The position numbers and the translations under genes were made by a program. From Hypericum androsaemum (taxonomy: Eukaryota > Streptophyta > Magnoliopsida > Malpighiales > Hypericaceae), in assembly GCA_963995505.1 (NCBI GenBank), contig OZ023194.1, positions 15,496,428-15,560,427 on the forward strand: a stretch of 64,000 nt of DNA, read 5' to 3'. Of this stretch, positions 24,695 through 35,262 are shown one piece after another (positions within the stretch are counted from its first letter, which is position 1; the number at the start of each line of letters is the position of its first letter). The notes beneath the pieces were generated by a model, which was given only the letters and a program-made list of their open reading frames with translations, did no database searches and had not been told where the DNA came from.

Positions 24695-25774
24695 ATCTCC
24701 ACCTTGGCGAGAAGTCATCATGTAGAAGAACTATGAAGCTCTACCCGAACTTCAACAAACTCTACTTTGACGAGACACTGTCCCATGAAGAACCATGAGA
24801 TCTTGCGAAACTAATTAAACTCTACTAACTCCACCTCGAACCATAGTTATACTCCATCAATAAGACCATCTCAACTTTCTCACCACTCTTTGTTCAATCA
24901 CTTAGAGATAGCCCCCAAATGCGAACAATTTCCGAGCTTACTTGGCATATTCCCTCCAAACTCTATTGAACCCCAACCTGCAACTTCATAAGCCAAAGCA
25001 ACCTTGTGACCGATAGATGTGATCGATAGATGCGCCCTCTATTTTTCGGTCACCCCCCAGGCTCCGCAACTTCAAACTACTTTTCTGTTTGACCTTTTTG
25101 CCTCAAACCAATGCTACATGCCTTAACATACAATGGGCAACTTTTTGTTTTACCAAGTAGAACCCTCGACATGTCACTAACTCCTATGTTCGGCCTTGAG
25201 TGAGATACCCGACTCGCGTGTGGTGTCACTAATGGCTTCGTATTCCCAATGCCAAACCTACCTAACACATTTATCGTGCACGTCCCTTTAGGCAACCATA
25301 GCGGGACCTTGCTAACCTTGTCTCCTCGAATCTCAACTGCACTCAAACCATTCATGTTAAACCTTTTGCTCCATCATACAAGAGTTGAACCCCTCTCCAT
25401 CGAAACCCAAAGTTGTGACTCAACCTACAATCGTACCCCCACTAACCTGTAGGTATTCCTTGCATCCCTTTCACCCTTTATCACTACTATAGCATCCTTC
25501 TCCACCTCAATTAGCCCGCATACAACCTTACAAATGTACCCACTATAATCCAAGACTCCTAATGAGATCAAGTTCTTCTCTAACTTTGAAACATGCCTAA
25601 TCCCACACTATTTTCTCTCAACACCATCCCACATCTTGATCCTGATATCAACTATGCCAGCGATTCTACAAGTAGAACCATCACTCATATCACCATACCT
25701 GAATTAATAAACTTGTAGGTGTTGAACCACCATCTCTTAAGCATCATGTGAAAGGAACAAGGGCTATCTGAAAT

Positions 25775-26615
25775 CTAGGAATTAGAGTACTTTGGACCTG
25801 ATAAAACAAAAAGACAGTCACCATCAGACACGTCCGAGTCTGAGGCCATATTCATAGATGTCGATCCTCCTTCGTGGTCCCGAGTTCTTCCTGGATAATT
25901 CTTCTTCAGGTGCTCTTTTCCTCCGCACTCGATACAATTTTTTTTGAACCTCCTTGACCCCAACTTGGATCATCTTCCATCTTTTCCTTCACGACAACCA
26001 TGGCTACCCCTCACAACTAGCCCTTCTATTTGTTCATCGCAAGTTTTCCTCCTTTGATGAAACCCTACCAGAGCACTTGTGATATCCTCCAACACCAGAA
26101 ATTTTTTCTCTCAAGTTAGAGTCGTAACCAAATTCTCATAGGAACTCGATAAAGAATGCATGAGCAATAATGCCTTATCTTCATCCTTGAACTTCACATC
26201 GACTTGTATCAAATTACTAACCAGTTGATTGAAACTATTGATGTGTTGGCTCAAATCTGATCCCTCCATTATCTTAAGCCCATACAACTTTTGCTTAAGA
26301 TAAAGCTTGTTCGATAAAGACTTAGACAAATATCTTGCCTCCAATTGCTTCAAAATCTCAGCTGTTGACTTCTCGTCCATGACGTGATACATCACATCAT
26401 TCGCCAAGCACAAGCAACTCATCACCATCATCTTGACCTCTATCTCTTTTCACTTTTGGTCCTCCATCTTCCCAGACTTCTTCCCCGAGAGTGCGCTTAC
26501 CATCCCTTGTTAGACCAGCAGATCTTTGACACACCTTTGTCATAACCCAAAATTTGATAATCCATCGAACTTCACAAAGCCAAACTTCGCGTCGTGATCT
26601 GCCATCTTTGACCCT
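25775..26615 (-). pseudogene. Decayed copia gag
   Basis: A minus-strand start just after the primer-binding site encodes ADHDAKFGFVKFDG, then several stops. The frame 26431-26111 keeps the UBN2 gag pattern (AEILKQLEARYLSKSLSNKL ... SDLSQHINSFNQLV). Frame 25963-25775 holds a zinc knuckle CIECGGKEHLKKNYPG in which the last cysteine is replaced by tyrosine. The sequence then runs toward a protease-like stretch that is broken by stops. Confidence 0.85.
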
Positions 26616-26630
26616 AACTCTGATACCAAT

Positions 26631-26984
26631 TGTTAAAAAATTACCAGACAAGAGAAGAATAGAGCGCAAAGAACACGGGCACAAGAGTTACGTGGTTCGG
26701 CCTAATGCCTACGTCCACGAGGAGAAATGACAACTTTTATTGATGAGTAACCACAAAGCCATACATAACCCTTGGGTAACATGCATTTATATAGAGACAA
26801 CCCATTGTACATCAAGTAACCTATCTAGGTCATCCTAGCTGTCACGAGGTTCTGGAGGCCTCCAGCCAACTTGCGGTCGCAAGTTTCCCAAAGCTTGCAA
26901 CTTCTGTGAGTGGCCGTTGGCAATCGCCAACTTACTGGCGGGTGCCAACCCACTAGATTTCTACTTCTCGAACAAATTCCAACA
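26631..26984 (-). repeat. Copia LTR (5' LTR of the minus-strand element)
   Basis: Begins TGTTGGAA on the minus strand and ends TTTAACA beside the primer-binding site. It shares long blocks with the left LTR and carries scattered substitutions and indels. Confidence 0.9.
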
Positions 26985-27300
26985 TCAAGATTTTTGCTGT
27001 TTATGGCTTCTCACCGGGTATAATTTGTCTAGCGGATGTGGGTTGTTGGGATATTTTTTCGGAGCTGTTGTTGAAGGGTTTTTTTTCTTCTTGTAGATGA
27101 TGGTGTGGTATTTTTTATGCTGGGGTATGTCAAGACAAGTTTTCTATCGGGGTATTTTTTTTTCCTACCACACCTCTTTTGTTTTGGTATAGTAGGGTTT
27201 TGACGAGACCGACAGTCACAATCTTGTTTTAGCATGGCAGAGAGAACATCACAGTAAGTAGGATGTATATACCATGATGTTTAATAAATTTTACTTTAAA

Positions 27301-28690
27301 AAAACCTAATTTTGCCAAATTAAAATCGATGATTGGTTGCATAAAGACTTGATGTATTAATTGAAACATGAAAACAAAAATCTTATTTAACCAAATTTTG
27401 CCAAATTCAAGGAGATACTATTTTATGAGTAGATTTTATTTCACCGGAATATAAAATCATTACATATTTACAATTTTAGAATTGAATTTTTTTGTACGAG
27501 TACGAGTTTCCAGAAGCAGAACTCGCTCAAGTAGATACTATATATTAATTGTGATATGAATACAAATATCTCATTTAACCAAATTCTTCCAAACTCAAGT
27601 GGATATTAATGGATTACATAAAATCAAGCTCTTCGCCACCGAATTTATCGAACTCAAAAGTTAGAGTCCTTATTCATCATATCCAAGTTCGAATGATTTA
27701 AAATTTACAAAATTTTAACATTACTGTATTTTAAGAGTTGAATTTGGAAACTATTTACCTGATTTAAACGGAAACTAAATATTTAATCAAATGTTATTAC
27801 CAAAAGTCCAATTCACACATACATGTTAGAAATGCCCAGGGAATCGTGTCGTGACACTAATGGATGGGTCTCTCTCGTGGAATTAATTTTCGATGTTTCT
27901 TTGGCCAATTGACCGAAAAAAATTATAGAAAAAGACCCGAGTCTTTCGATGAAATGTCGAGAAAATAAAGTCAATGCATTTCTTAATATTTGTATTTAAA
28001 AACATTTTCTTAATGTTCTAATGATATCTGGTAAGGCATCGATCTCGAGGAGGACGCGTGTCATAATTATAACAAGAACCGACCAGAAGCAAGATGTACA
28101 TAAATAAAATTTTAAGAAATGGTAAATCAAATACGTAAGCTTAGACTTGAAATGTTCAAATGTTTCATATTCGAATTATTAAAATTCATAAACTTTAAAA
28201 TTGTTAGTGACAATATACAGTGAAAACAAAAAAATTCAAAACAAAAAATAAATGTTTCCCACTATAAAAAACAAACAACTATCACAATTATGAATGTTCA
28301 AATCTTTTTCGACAAGAAAGAATATATATTTTTTAGAATGGGTGGCGGTGGCACCAAGTATATCATTAAGTACGGGATCATAAAATAAAAATAAAAAATA
28401 CATGGACAAAAAATGATAATACCTAAAAAAAATTATTCTGAAGTCAACATAATTATACTGATGAAAAAGGTCGAAAAATACGAAAACTAGCAAGAAAGAA
28501 TTTACTATTTTCCGTAGATCATGCAGAAAGAGGATCAAACAACACCAAGCTAGGTAAAATCTGAAGCTACGTACTGTCTCTGTCCGCTCTCATCAATCAT
28601 AACCTTCACACACTCTTCCAATATTCTTAGTCTTCTCCTCTAAAATAAAATATTCCAAGTCTTTCTCCCCTCCTCTTCCTCGTTGCAACC
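27301..28690. other. AT-rich intergenic DNA upstream of PLC
   Basis: No supported gene. A minus-strand open frame at 28236-28538 is AT-driven and lacks recognisable features. Confidence 0.5.
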
Positions 28691-28765
28691 TTTATATAAT
28701 CACAAAAACCATTTGTCCTCCAAAGGAAGAAAACACAAAGAGTGATCGTGGAGAAGCTATAGAAA
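28691..28765 (+). promoter_or_regulatory. PLC core promoter (TATA box) and 5' UTR
   Basis: TTTATATAAT at 28691-28700 is a good TATA box about 70 bp before the ATG. It predicts a short 5' UTR of roughly 35-40 bases. Confidence 0.6.
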
Positions 28766-31700
28766 ATGCAGTACTATAGCATGTTCGGTTGCTTCACGAG
28801 GAAGTACAAGATGGTGGAGGCGGCGCCCCCGGATGACGTGGCGGAGGCGTTCAGGAGGTACGCCGATGGCGGGACCCACATGGGCGCTGGCCAGCTGGCC
28901 GCGTTCCTGATGGAGTGGCAAGGGGTAGGGGAGGATGAGGCGGAGACCGTGGCGGAGAAGGCGGTCGGGGTGGTGGCGCAGAGGAGGAGACCCCACCTTC
29001 ACATTGCCAATAAGTTGGGTGGTGGTGGTGGAGGAGGTAGTGTCACCAGGAAGGACCTCACTCTTGAAGACTTCTTCTATTACTTGTTCTCCACGGATCT
29101 CAATCCCCCACTTTTCAACAAGGTAAAATTAATTTAGTTAATTCTCAAAAAAAAAAATTAATTTTAGTTGCAAGCTTGCTTCCTTTACCTGCATGTTCTG
29201 TATTTGGTTCATCTTTTTTAGAAAGGTAAAATGATTTTATTAAATAAAGAATATGCCTGTCCAAACCATGTAAATGGATTGGACAAACACATCCATAGAT
29301 ACAACCCTATACTATACAGTACTTAAAATTAAAATTAGTGTATTTGGTTCATCTTACCTTGGACCCAGTTTGTCTTTCCTTTAGAACGGCCAGGATGGAT
29401 TAGTATATAATGTCATGCCATTATATTGAGTAGAAATTAAATTGATAAGATTTTTGGGTTTGATTTTCGATACGTAGATTGTAACATAGTTTCAGAACAT
29501 ATTGATCACGTGACCGTTGCATAACGTTTGTTTCATTGAGTAGTCCATTTTCTTCGACACGGCATTTAGTTCAATGGGCCTAAGTCGTTTTAAATGCGAT
29601 GTACGTGTACTGAAATGGGCGAATTGGAAGTTTGATCATTAAATTGGTATTTCTCCAGATACACCAGGACATGACAAAACCGCTGTCCCATTACTACATA
29701 TACACTGGCCATAACTCCTACCTCACAGGAAACCAACTCAATAGCAATTGCAGCGACCGACCGATCATAAAGGCCCTCAAGAGGGGCGTCAGGGTGATCG
29801 AGCTTGATCTCTGGCCTAACAAGAAGCAAATACATGTCAAACATGGAGGGTAATTACGAGACCAACTATAGAATCTAGATTAGTCGGACTAGTTGGTCTT
29901 GCTGTGAGCTAGCCACCTGAGCTTGAATTTCCTGTTGTCCATTGCAGGACATTCACAACACCTGTAGATCTCTCGAAGTGCTTGAAATCGATAAAAGAAT
30001 ACGCCTTCGTAGCTTCTCCGTATCCCGTCGTGATCACTCTTGAAGACCACCTCCCCCCCGTGCTCCAATCTAAAGTAGCCAAGGCGAGTTTCCTTGTCGT
30101 ACGAATCTCACATTGCTTAGGATGTTAATAAACGGATTTTATGTATATTATACGGAGATTCTAACACATACATACATATGCGCGGACATTTTGTCTTGAT
30201 TTATGATCAGTAAATTAATTGCTTGCAACTTGATCTTTTTCTCATGCTTGTTTTAGATGCTCACTGAAACTTTTGGAGATATGATATATACTCCCGAAAG
30301 TGAATCTGTGGAAGAGCTGCCTTCGCCAGAGGAACTGAAATACAGGATAATCGTATCTACCAAACCTCCAAAAGAGTACCTCAAAGCCGAAAGTCTCAAG
30401 AGCAGTAGTGGAACCAAATCCCACAAGGGTCACAAGGATTCTGATGATGATACCTGTGGTGATGATCCATTGAACGAGACAGTAATTCGTCTAGATGACG
30501 AAGGCTCGGTATGTCGCTTGGCGCATCGGTTTTTGATTAGGATTTGTCTCGAATTTCTGACTAGAATATCGAATACGCAATTCTCTGATCAGTACTTGAT
30601 ATTGACCAATTCGGGTTTTGATTTCTGCTGCAGAATGTTAGTGACTCGTGTGAAGAAAGTGATGAAGAGTCCCACCATATAGGCGTGTTGGCTTACAAGC
30701 GTTTAATCGCAATTCACGCTGGAAAACCAAAGGGCGGATTAAGAGAGGCGCTCAAGGTTGACCCCTGCAAAGTTCGACGACTTAGCTTGAGCGAGCAAAC
30801 ATTAGAGAAGGCAGTTGAACGTCATGGAACTGATACTATAAGGTGAGAAGACATCATGATCCCCATCACAATTCAACAATTTCTCATTCTTAGACTGTGC
30901 TAGAACCCAAATCCTTAATATAACATAAATACTAGCCTGGTTACTGTGCTGACACCTACTATTGTCGGCACGTGCTGAGACCCGAAAGTAAACATGGTCC
31001 ATCAATAATGCATCACAATCATAATCATGGGACACCTGATTCAGAACACTTTCAAGAAATGGATTAAATAACAAGATGGTAACGATTGGCTTCGACAGGT
31101 TCACTCAGAAGAATGTGTTGAGGATATATCCCAAAGGTACTCGGGTCACCTCGTCCAACTATAAGCCTCTGATCGGATGGATGCACGGAGCCCAAATGGT
31201 CGCATTCAACATGCAGGTCGGTCGGTCGGTTTCAGCATTGTCCTCTCTTCTAATCACATATCCGACTCAAAATTTTAACACGTTTTGCTTCTTTTCACAG
31301 GGGTATGACAAACCTCTGTGGTTAATGCACGGGATGTTCAGGGCAAATGGAGGTTGCGGATACGTACTCAAGCCCGAGTTTCTTATGAATGTTGGTGACG
31401 ATGGACAAGTGTTCAATCCTAAAGAACATTTACCACCAAAGAGAACCTTGAAGGTCAGCAAACAAATTAAGATCCTCTGTTGCCCCCAACAAAAACCATC
31501 TTAGATTATCATATTGTTAGTTGCGAATCTTGACTACTATTCCCGTGTGCGTCTAATTAAGAGCTGGCAATTATATGTTTGTCACAGGTAAAAGTATATA
31601 TGGGCGATGGATGGCATCTGGACTTCCGGCTAACCCACTTCGATTGGTGTTCGCCGCCAGATTTTTACGTCAGGGTACGTACGTCGATTGATCTACATGT

Positions 31701-32061
31701 TTGTTGGTTAGAAACATAAATATTATAACCGATCAAATTAGCTAACCCTCGAATTCCTGCAATGTAGGTTGGCATTGCAGGGGTGAAAAGCGACAATATC
31801 ATGGAGCGGACAAAGACCGAGAACAACAAATGGACGCCGGTGTGGGATGAGGACTTCGAGTTTCGGTTGGCGTGTCCGGAGCTGGCCCTACTCCGGTTGG
31901 AGGTCCGGGAAGATGACTTGGGGATTAAGGATGACTTCGGGGGGCAGACATGCCTGCCGGTGTCGGAGCTCCGACCGGGCATCCGGGCCGTCCCTCTTTA
32001 CAACCGCAAGGGGGAGAAGTACAGCTCCGTGAGGCTCCTAGTGCGCTTCGAGTTTGTCTAG
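28766..32061 (+). CDS. PLC: Phosphoinositide-specific phospholipase C
   Basis: This enzyme hydrolyses phosphoinositides at the plasma membrane in a Ca2+-dependent way. Nine exons: 28766-29122, 29659-29849, 29948-30083, 30257-30508, 30634-30842, 31099-31216, 31301-31453, 31588-31674, 31768-32061, about 598 residues, the usual plant length. Order: degenerate EF-hand region with a Gly7 run, X domain ([52 protein letters not shown]), an acidic linker, Y domain ([45 protein letters not shown]) and C2 domain ([31 protein letters not shown]). Both active-site histidine regions are present. Intron 3 uses a GC donor (AAG|GCGAGT at 30081) with a normal AG acceptor. Paralogue number is not assigned. Confidence 0.96.
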
Positions 32062-33243
32062 AAGCTGATGAGATTCAAAGAGGCCATGACCATTGTTGGT
32101 TGGAAAAATTGAATTATTATGATGAGGTGCAAAGGAAAATGTTTAGAAAATATACTTTCTTTGCATTGACCGGTTCTTGTGAGGCTATGTACGACAATTC
32201 TATGTTCGTTAATTAATTTCCGATGAGGTGTGAAATTGGTGTTTTGTATATTCTAAATGCGTCAATAAAAATGTTTGCAATTGCAACCATGACAGTGAAA
32301 TCAAATTTGTTATTGAGATTACTACATCGTTAATCAGAGTTTATTATCAGAAATGATTAATTTCGTGTTCATTGTTGTCCTGACACGATCTCTTTTGAAA
32401 AATAGAAATTTTAACACTTGGTAGTAGTTTCAATGCATGAAGTGGTAAGATTTGAATTAACGTAAATTCAATCAAACTTATAAGAAATAAAAGAAAACCG
32501 GTGGTCACCACATGCGAAACTTATTCTCAAGGCTTTGTTGTCGGAGATGATTAAGAGCAACCGGTGGTTTAATGGGGTTTTATTTATGGATTTTTAAGTG
32601 AGACTCCAAGTGGGCCTTTTTGGCACTTGGGCTGGTCGTTCAAGATGTGTTTAGTTTTCGCATTTCTCAGGGGCTTACAATAAAATTTTATTACTCACCA
32701 GTCTGACCTGAAAAAGATTATACCTCTGCTCCAAAAAAGAAGAAGATGATTATACCTGATGTGCAATAAATCACCAATCTCCTACTGTACAATTGAGCAC
32801 AATCATCTACCCGTAATGTTAAAAGATAGTTACATATCTTCAAACTAAGGTGTTTAAGCCCCCCGTAATTACGGTGTTACACTACTTTTGATGCTTTTTG
32901 GGTAATTAGGGGATGATGTGATTCTTTTGGAAAATTTATAGTTAGACAGCGTTTATCTTCGATTTTTCTTAAATACGTATCTATCTAAAATCTCTTTTTT
33001 TAGAGGATCTATCTAGTATCTCAAGTACTCGAGTTCTGTACACTAATTATAGTTTTTGTAATTACTTTTCAGTGGCTCCAACACAAATTTACTTATTAAA
33101 AAAATATCTATATAACCGAGGCAAAATAGATATACACTATCTTTAAAACTTCAATTACTTGGGATTATTTCGGTGGCCACTTCGCTTAATATCTTGATTA
33201 TGATTTCTACATCACCTTTCCATACCACGCCAAATCTCGTGGC
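32062..33243. other. PLC 3' flank and intergenic DNA
   Basis: Probable 3' UTR to about 32280, then AT-rich spacer up to the LINE target site. No gene seen. Confidence 0.55.
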
Positions 33244-33368
33244 AAAGTCCCAAAGAGCCTGTCTAGATAGTCCGTGAGGAAGAGCGAAAAAGAAAAAAAA
33301 AAAACCAATTCTCTCTCTCTCTGGAAAGAAAGAAAGGGAAGGGGAAAGTGAACCCTAACCTTCACGCC

Positions 33369-35228
33369 ATGGATCTTCCCCCTCCAGGGGATCCCGGGCA
33401 ATCGACGATACCAGCTGCCACTCCACCTAGGGGTGGTAAGAAGGTGAGAACAACATCGGGGGAGACTGTTGTAGCGCAGCCCCAACCTGCGACAACTCAG
33501 ATCCAAAACGCCCCGGCTGAAGAAAGGAGGAGGAAGCTCTCCTTCAAGGATGCCACAATGGGCGATCCGGTAGATCAACCAGCTCTCAACGGACCTCAAA
33601 TTTTCGACTTTGACCCCGAGGAACTCGTCTCGAGCGACTCCGAGGGGGAGGAAGAGGATGATCCGTATTGTCCAACAATCCGTTTGACCAAGGAGGAGAA
33701 GAGCATGATGCGAAGGCCCTGGCGGAAAACGCTCATTATCAAGGTACTTGATTACAGGGTTTCCTTCACGTATCTGAGGCGTCGGCTTGCACAGATGTGG
33801 GGTTTGCCAGCGGATTTCCACTTTATTGAACTGGGCTATGGCTATTATTTGGTGAAACCAGCATCTGATGATATTTATATGCACATCCTAACTGGTGGCC
33901 CATGGATGATAGCCGATCATTATGTCACTGTCCAACGATGGGTGCCAAACTTTGACCCGTCGTCTGCTGGGATAACGAAGGTTGTGGTCTGGGTCCGGAT
34001 CCCGAACTTAGCCATGGAGCTGTATCATCAATATTTTCTCAATGCCTTGGCAAAGCAAATCGGCCGACCCATCCGCATCGACACAATGACGGAGGAGTGT
34101 CAGAAAGGGAAGTTTGCTCGTGTGTGTGTTGAAGTTGATCTCACACAGCCGCTCCGATCTCAGTTCAGGGTCTGTCGAAGGTCCCACAAAATACAATATG
34201 AAGGTCTGCACTTCATATGTTACAACTGTGGGTGCTACGGACATTTAACCACCAGTTGTAGATCGAAGAAGGAGGATTCTCAGGGTTCGAATGAAGTAGG
34301 ACCATCAAGTCCGCCGGTGCCTGAACCACCAGAAGTTCCTCACCGGCCGGAATTAGAATCCCATTTTGGGGATTGGATGGTTGTGCAAAAAAGGCAAAGG
34401 GGAAAGAAGCCTGTGCTGACAGGCCACGGTACAGACTTTTCTTTCACTAATAAGGCAAAAAGTGGACCTACTAAGGGGAAAGAGACATCTGTTGCTATGT
34501 CAAAAAGGGGCTCGGGTTTTGAGGTGCTCCAAACGGTCACTGAGGAGGAGGTCCCATTAGACCAAGCGCCAGCTCAGCAAACGGGTGTCGAGAACTCAAC
34601 TCAGAGTAACGGCCGCTCTTCATCACAAGGTGACACCCAGGGGTCCAAAGCCCACGGGAAGCACGGGCCTGTTTCCTCTGGGACTGACAAAAAGAAGGGC
34701 CCGATTAGCATCCACGAGAAAGTGCTAACAACTACTGTCTCCCAATCTAAGCCCAAATTGAGCCACGGTACAGCCCCCCTTTCAACAGGATTGTCAAATA
34801 TAGAGGAAAACCCCCTAAATGCCAAGATCCTTCCCACCCAAGGCCAAGTGCTTGTGTCTCGTCGGGACGGGAAGGCTCCAGTGAATCAAATAGGCCACCC
34901 CGACCATAGGAATCCCACAAGCGAGATGAGCTCCAATCTTTCCCCCGATCCTAGTGTGCTTATGGACGCTGAGACCTCTCTAATGGAATTGCAAGGGCGA
35001 CCCTCTATTGAGGAGAGCACCCGACCCAAAGAGCCTGACCCTGGAGCCCATGTGTTGGAGTGCCCCCCCTTTGCCGAAGCGACAGGAACCTGCGGTATGG
35101 AGATGGAAGAGACTTTTACCAAATCGTGCCCTAATTCAAAACAGGAATTAGCCCTTTCGGATGGTGACACCCAGATGGGGGGGTGGGGGGTAGAACCCTC
35201 GTTGCAGGAGATTGCGTCTGGAATCTAA
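33369..35228 (+). CDS. LINE ORF1: DUF4283 and zinc-knuckle RNA-binding protein
   Basis: About 619 residues. The start is the ATG in CGCCATGG at 33369; the open frame extends slightly upstream without another ATG. An acidic stretch (SSDSEGEEEDDP) precedes the DUF4283 region (LIIKVLDYRVSFTYLRRRLA ... ILTGGPWMIADHYVTVQRW). A CCHC knuckle CYNCGCYGHLTTSC starts at residue about 284. The rest is low-complexity, Ser/Pro/Gly-rich. This family binds the LINE RNA in the ribonucleoprotein. The frame is intact. Confidence 0.9.
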   Translation: MDLPPPGDPGQSTIPAATPPRGGKKVRTTSGETVVAQPQPATTQIQNAPAEERRRKLSFKDATMGDPVDQPALNGPQIFDFDPEELVSSDSEGEEEDDPYCPTIRLTKEEKSMMRRPWRKTLIIKVLDYRVSFTYLRRRLAQMWGLPADFHFIELGYGYYLVKPASDDIYMHILTGGPWMIADHYVTVQRWVPNFDPSSAGITKVVVWVRIPNLAMELYHQYFLNALAKQIGRPIRIDTMTEECQKGKFARVCVEVDLTQPLRSQFRVCRRSHKIQYEGLHFICYNCGCYGHLTTSCRSKKEDSQGSNEVGPSSPPVPEPPEVPHRPELESHFGDWMVVQKRQRGKKPVLTGHGTDFSFTNKAKSGPTKGKETSVAMSKRGSGFEVLQTVTEEEVPLDQAPAQQTGVENSTQSNGRSSSQGDTQGSKAHGKHGPVSSGTDKKKGPISIHEKVLTTTVSQSKPKLSHGTAPLSTGLSNIEENPLNAKILPTQGQVLVSRRDGKAPVNQIGHPDHRNPTSEMSSNLSPDPSVLMDAETSLMELQGRPSIEESTRPKEPDPGAHVLECPPFAEATGTCGMEMEETFTKSCPNSKQELALSDGDTQMGGWGVEPSLQEIASGI

Positions 35229-35262
35229 GTTCCTTTACCTTCTCCTTTGGTTTCGCTTACTT

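Larger units (their letters stand above)
24322..26984 (-). mobile_element. Degenerate Ty1-copia retrotransposon nested in the LINE
   Basis: LTRs at 24322-24694 and 26631-26984 (minus-strand element) are flanked by the 5-bp target duplication TCAAG at 24317-24321 and 26985-26989. Inside the right LTR a primer-binding site TGGTATCAGAG (complement at about 26620-26630) matches initiator tRNA-Met. A purine-rich tract (GGTGGAGAT on the minus strand) abuts the left LTR at 24695. Gag is recognisable but full of stops. Integrase, reverse transcriptase and RNase H are absent, so the element cannot move by itself. The LTRs differ at many positions, so the insertion is old. Confidence 0.92.
23940..27300 (+). 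mobile_element. LINE 3' end, interrupted by a copia element
   Basis: The plus-strand frame 23976-24321 reads SASHVLLRCDVIAPIWNYLL and then CWSVWLARNKAIFDNK. This is the zinc-knuckle and tail region of plant L1 LINE ORF2. The frame is cut at 24321 by an LTR retrotransposon and resumes at 26990 in phase once the insert and one target copy are set aside. The fragment ends near an A-run at about 27294 (TTTTACTTTAAAAAAA), like the LINE tail at 43787-43959. It lacks endonuclease and reverse transcriptase. Confidence 0.8.

Noticed and set aside
28236..28538. 100-codon minus-strand frame rich in Phe/Leu/Tyr
   Set aside because: Composition follows from AT-rich DNA; no conserved pattern or promoter.
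33207..33884. 225-codon minus-strand frame over the LINE 5' end
   Set aside because: It is antisense to LINE ORF1 and crosses the insertion boundary.
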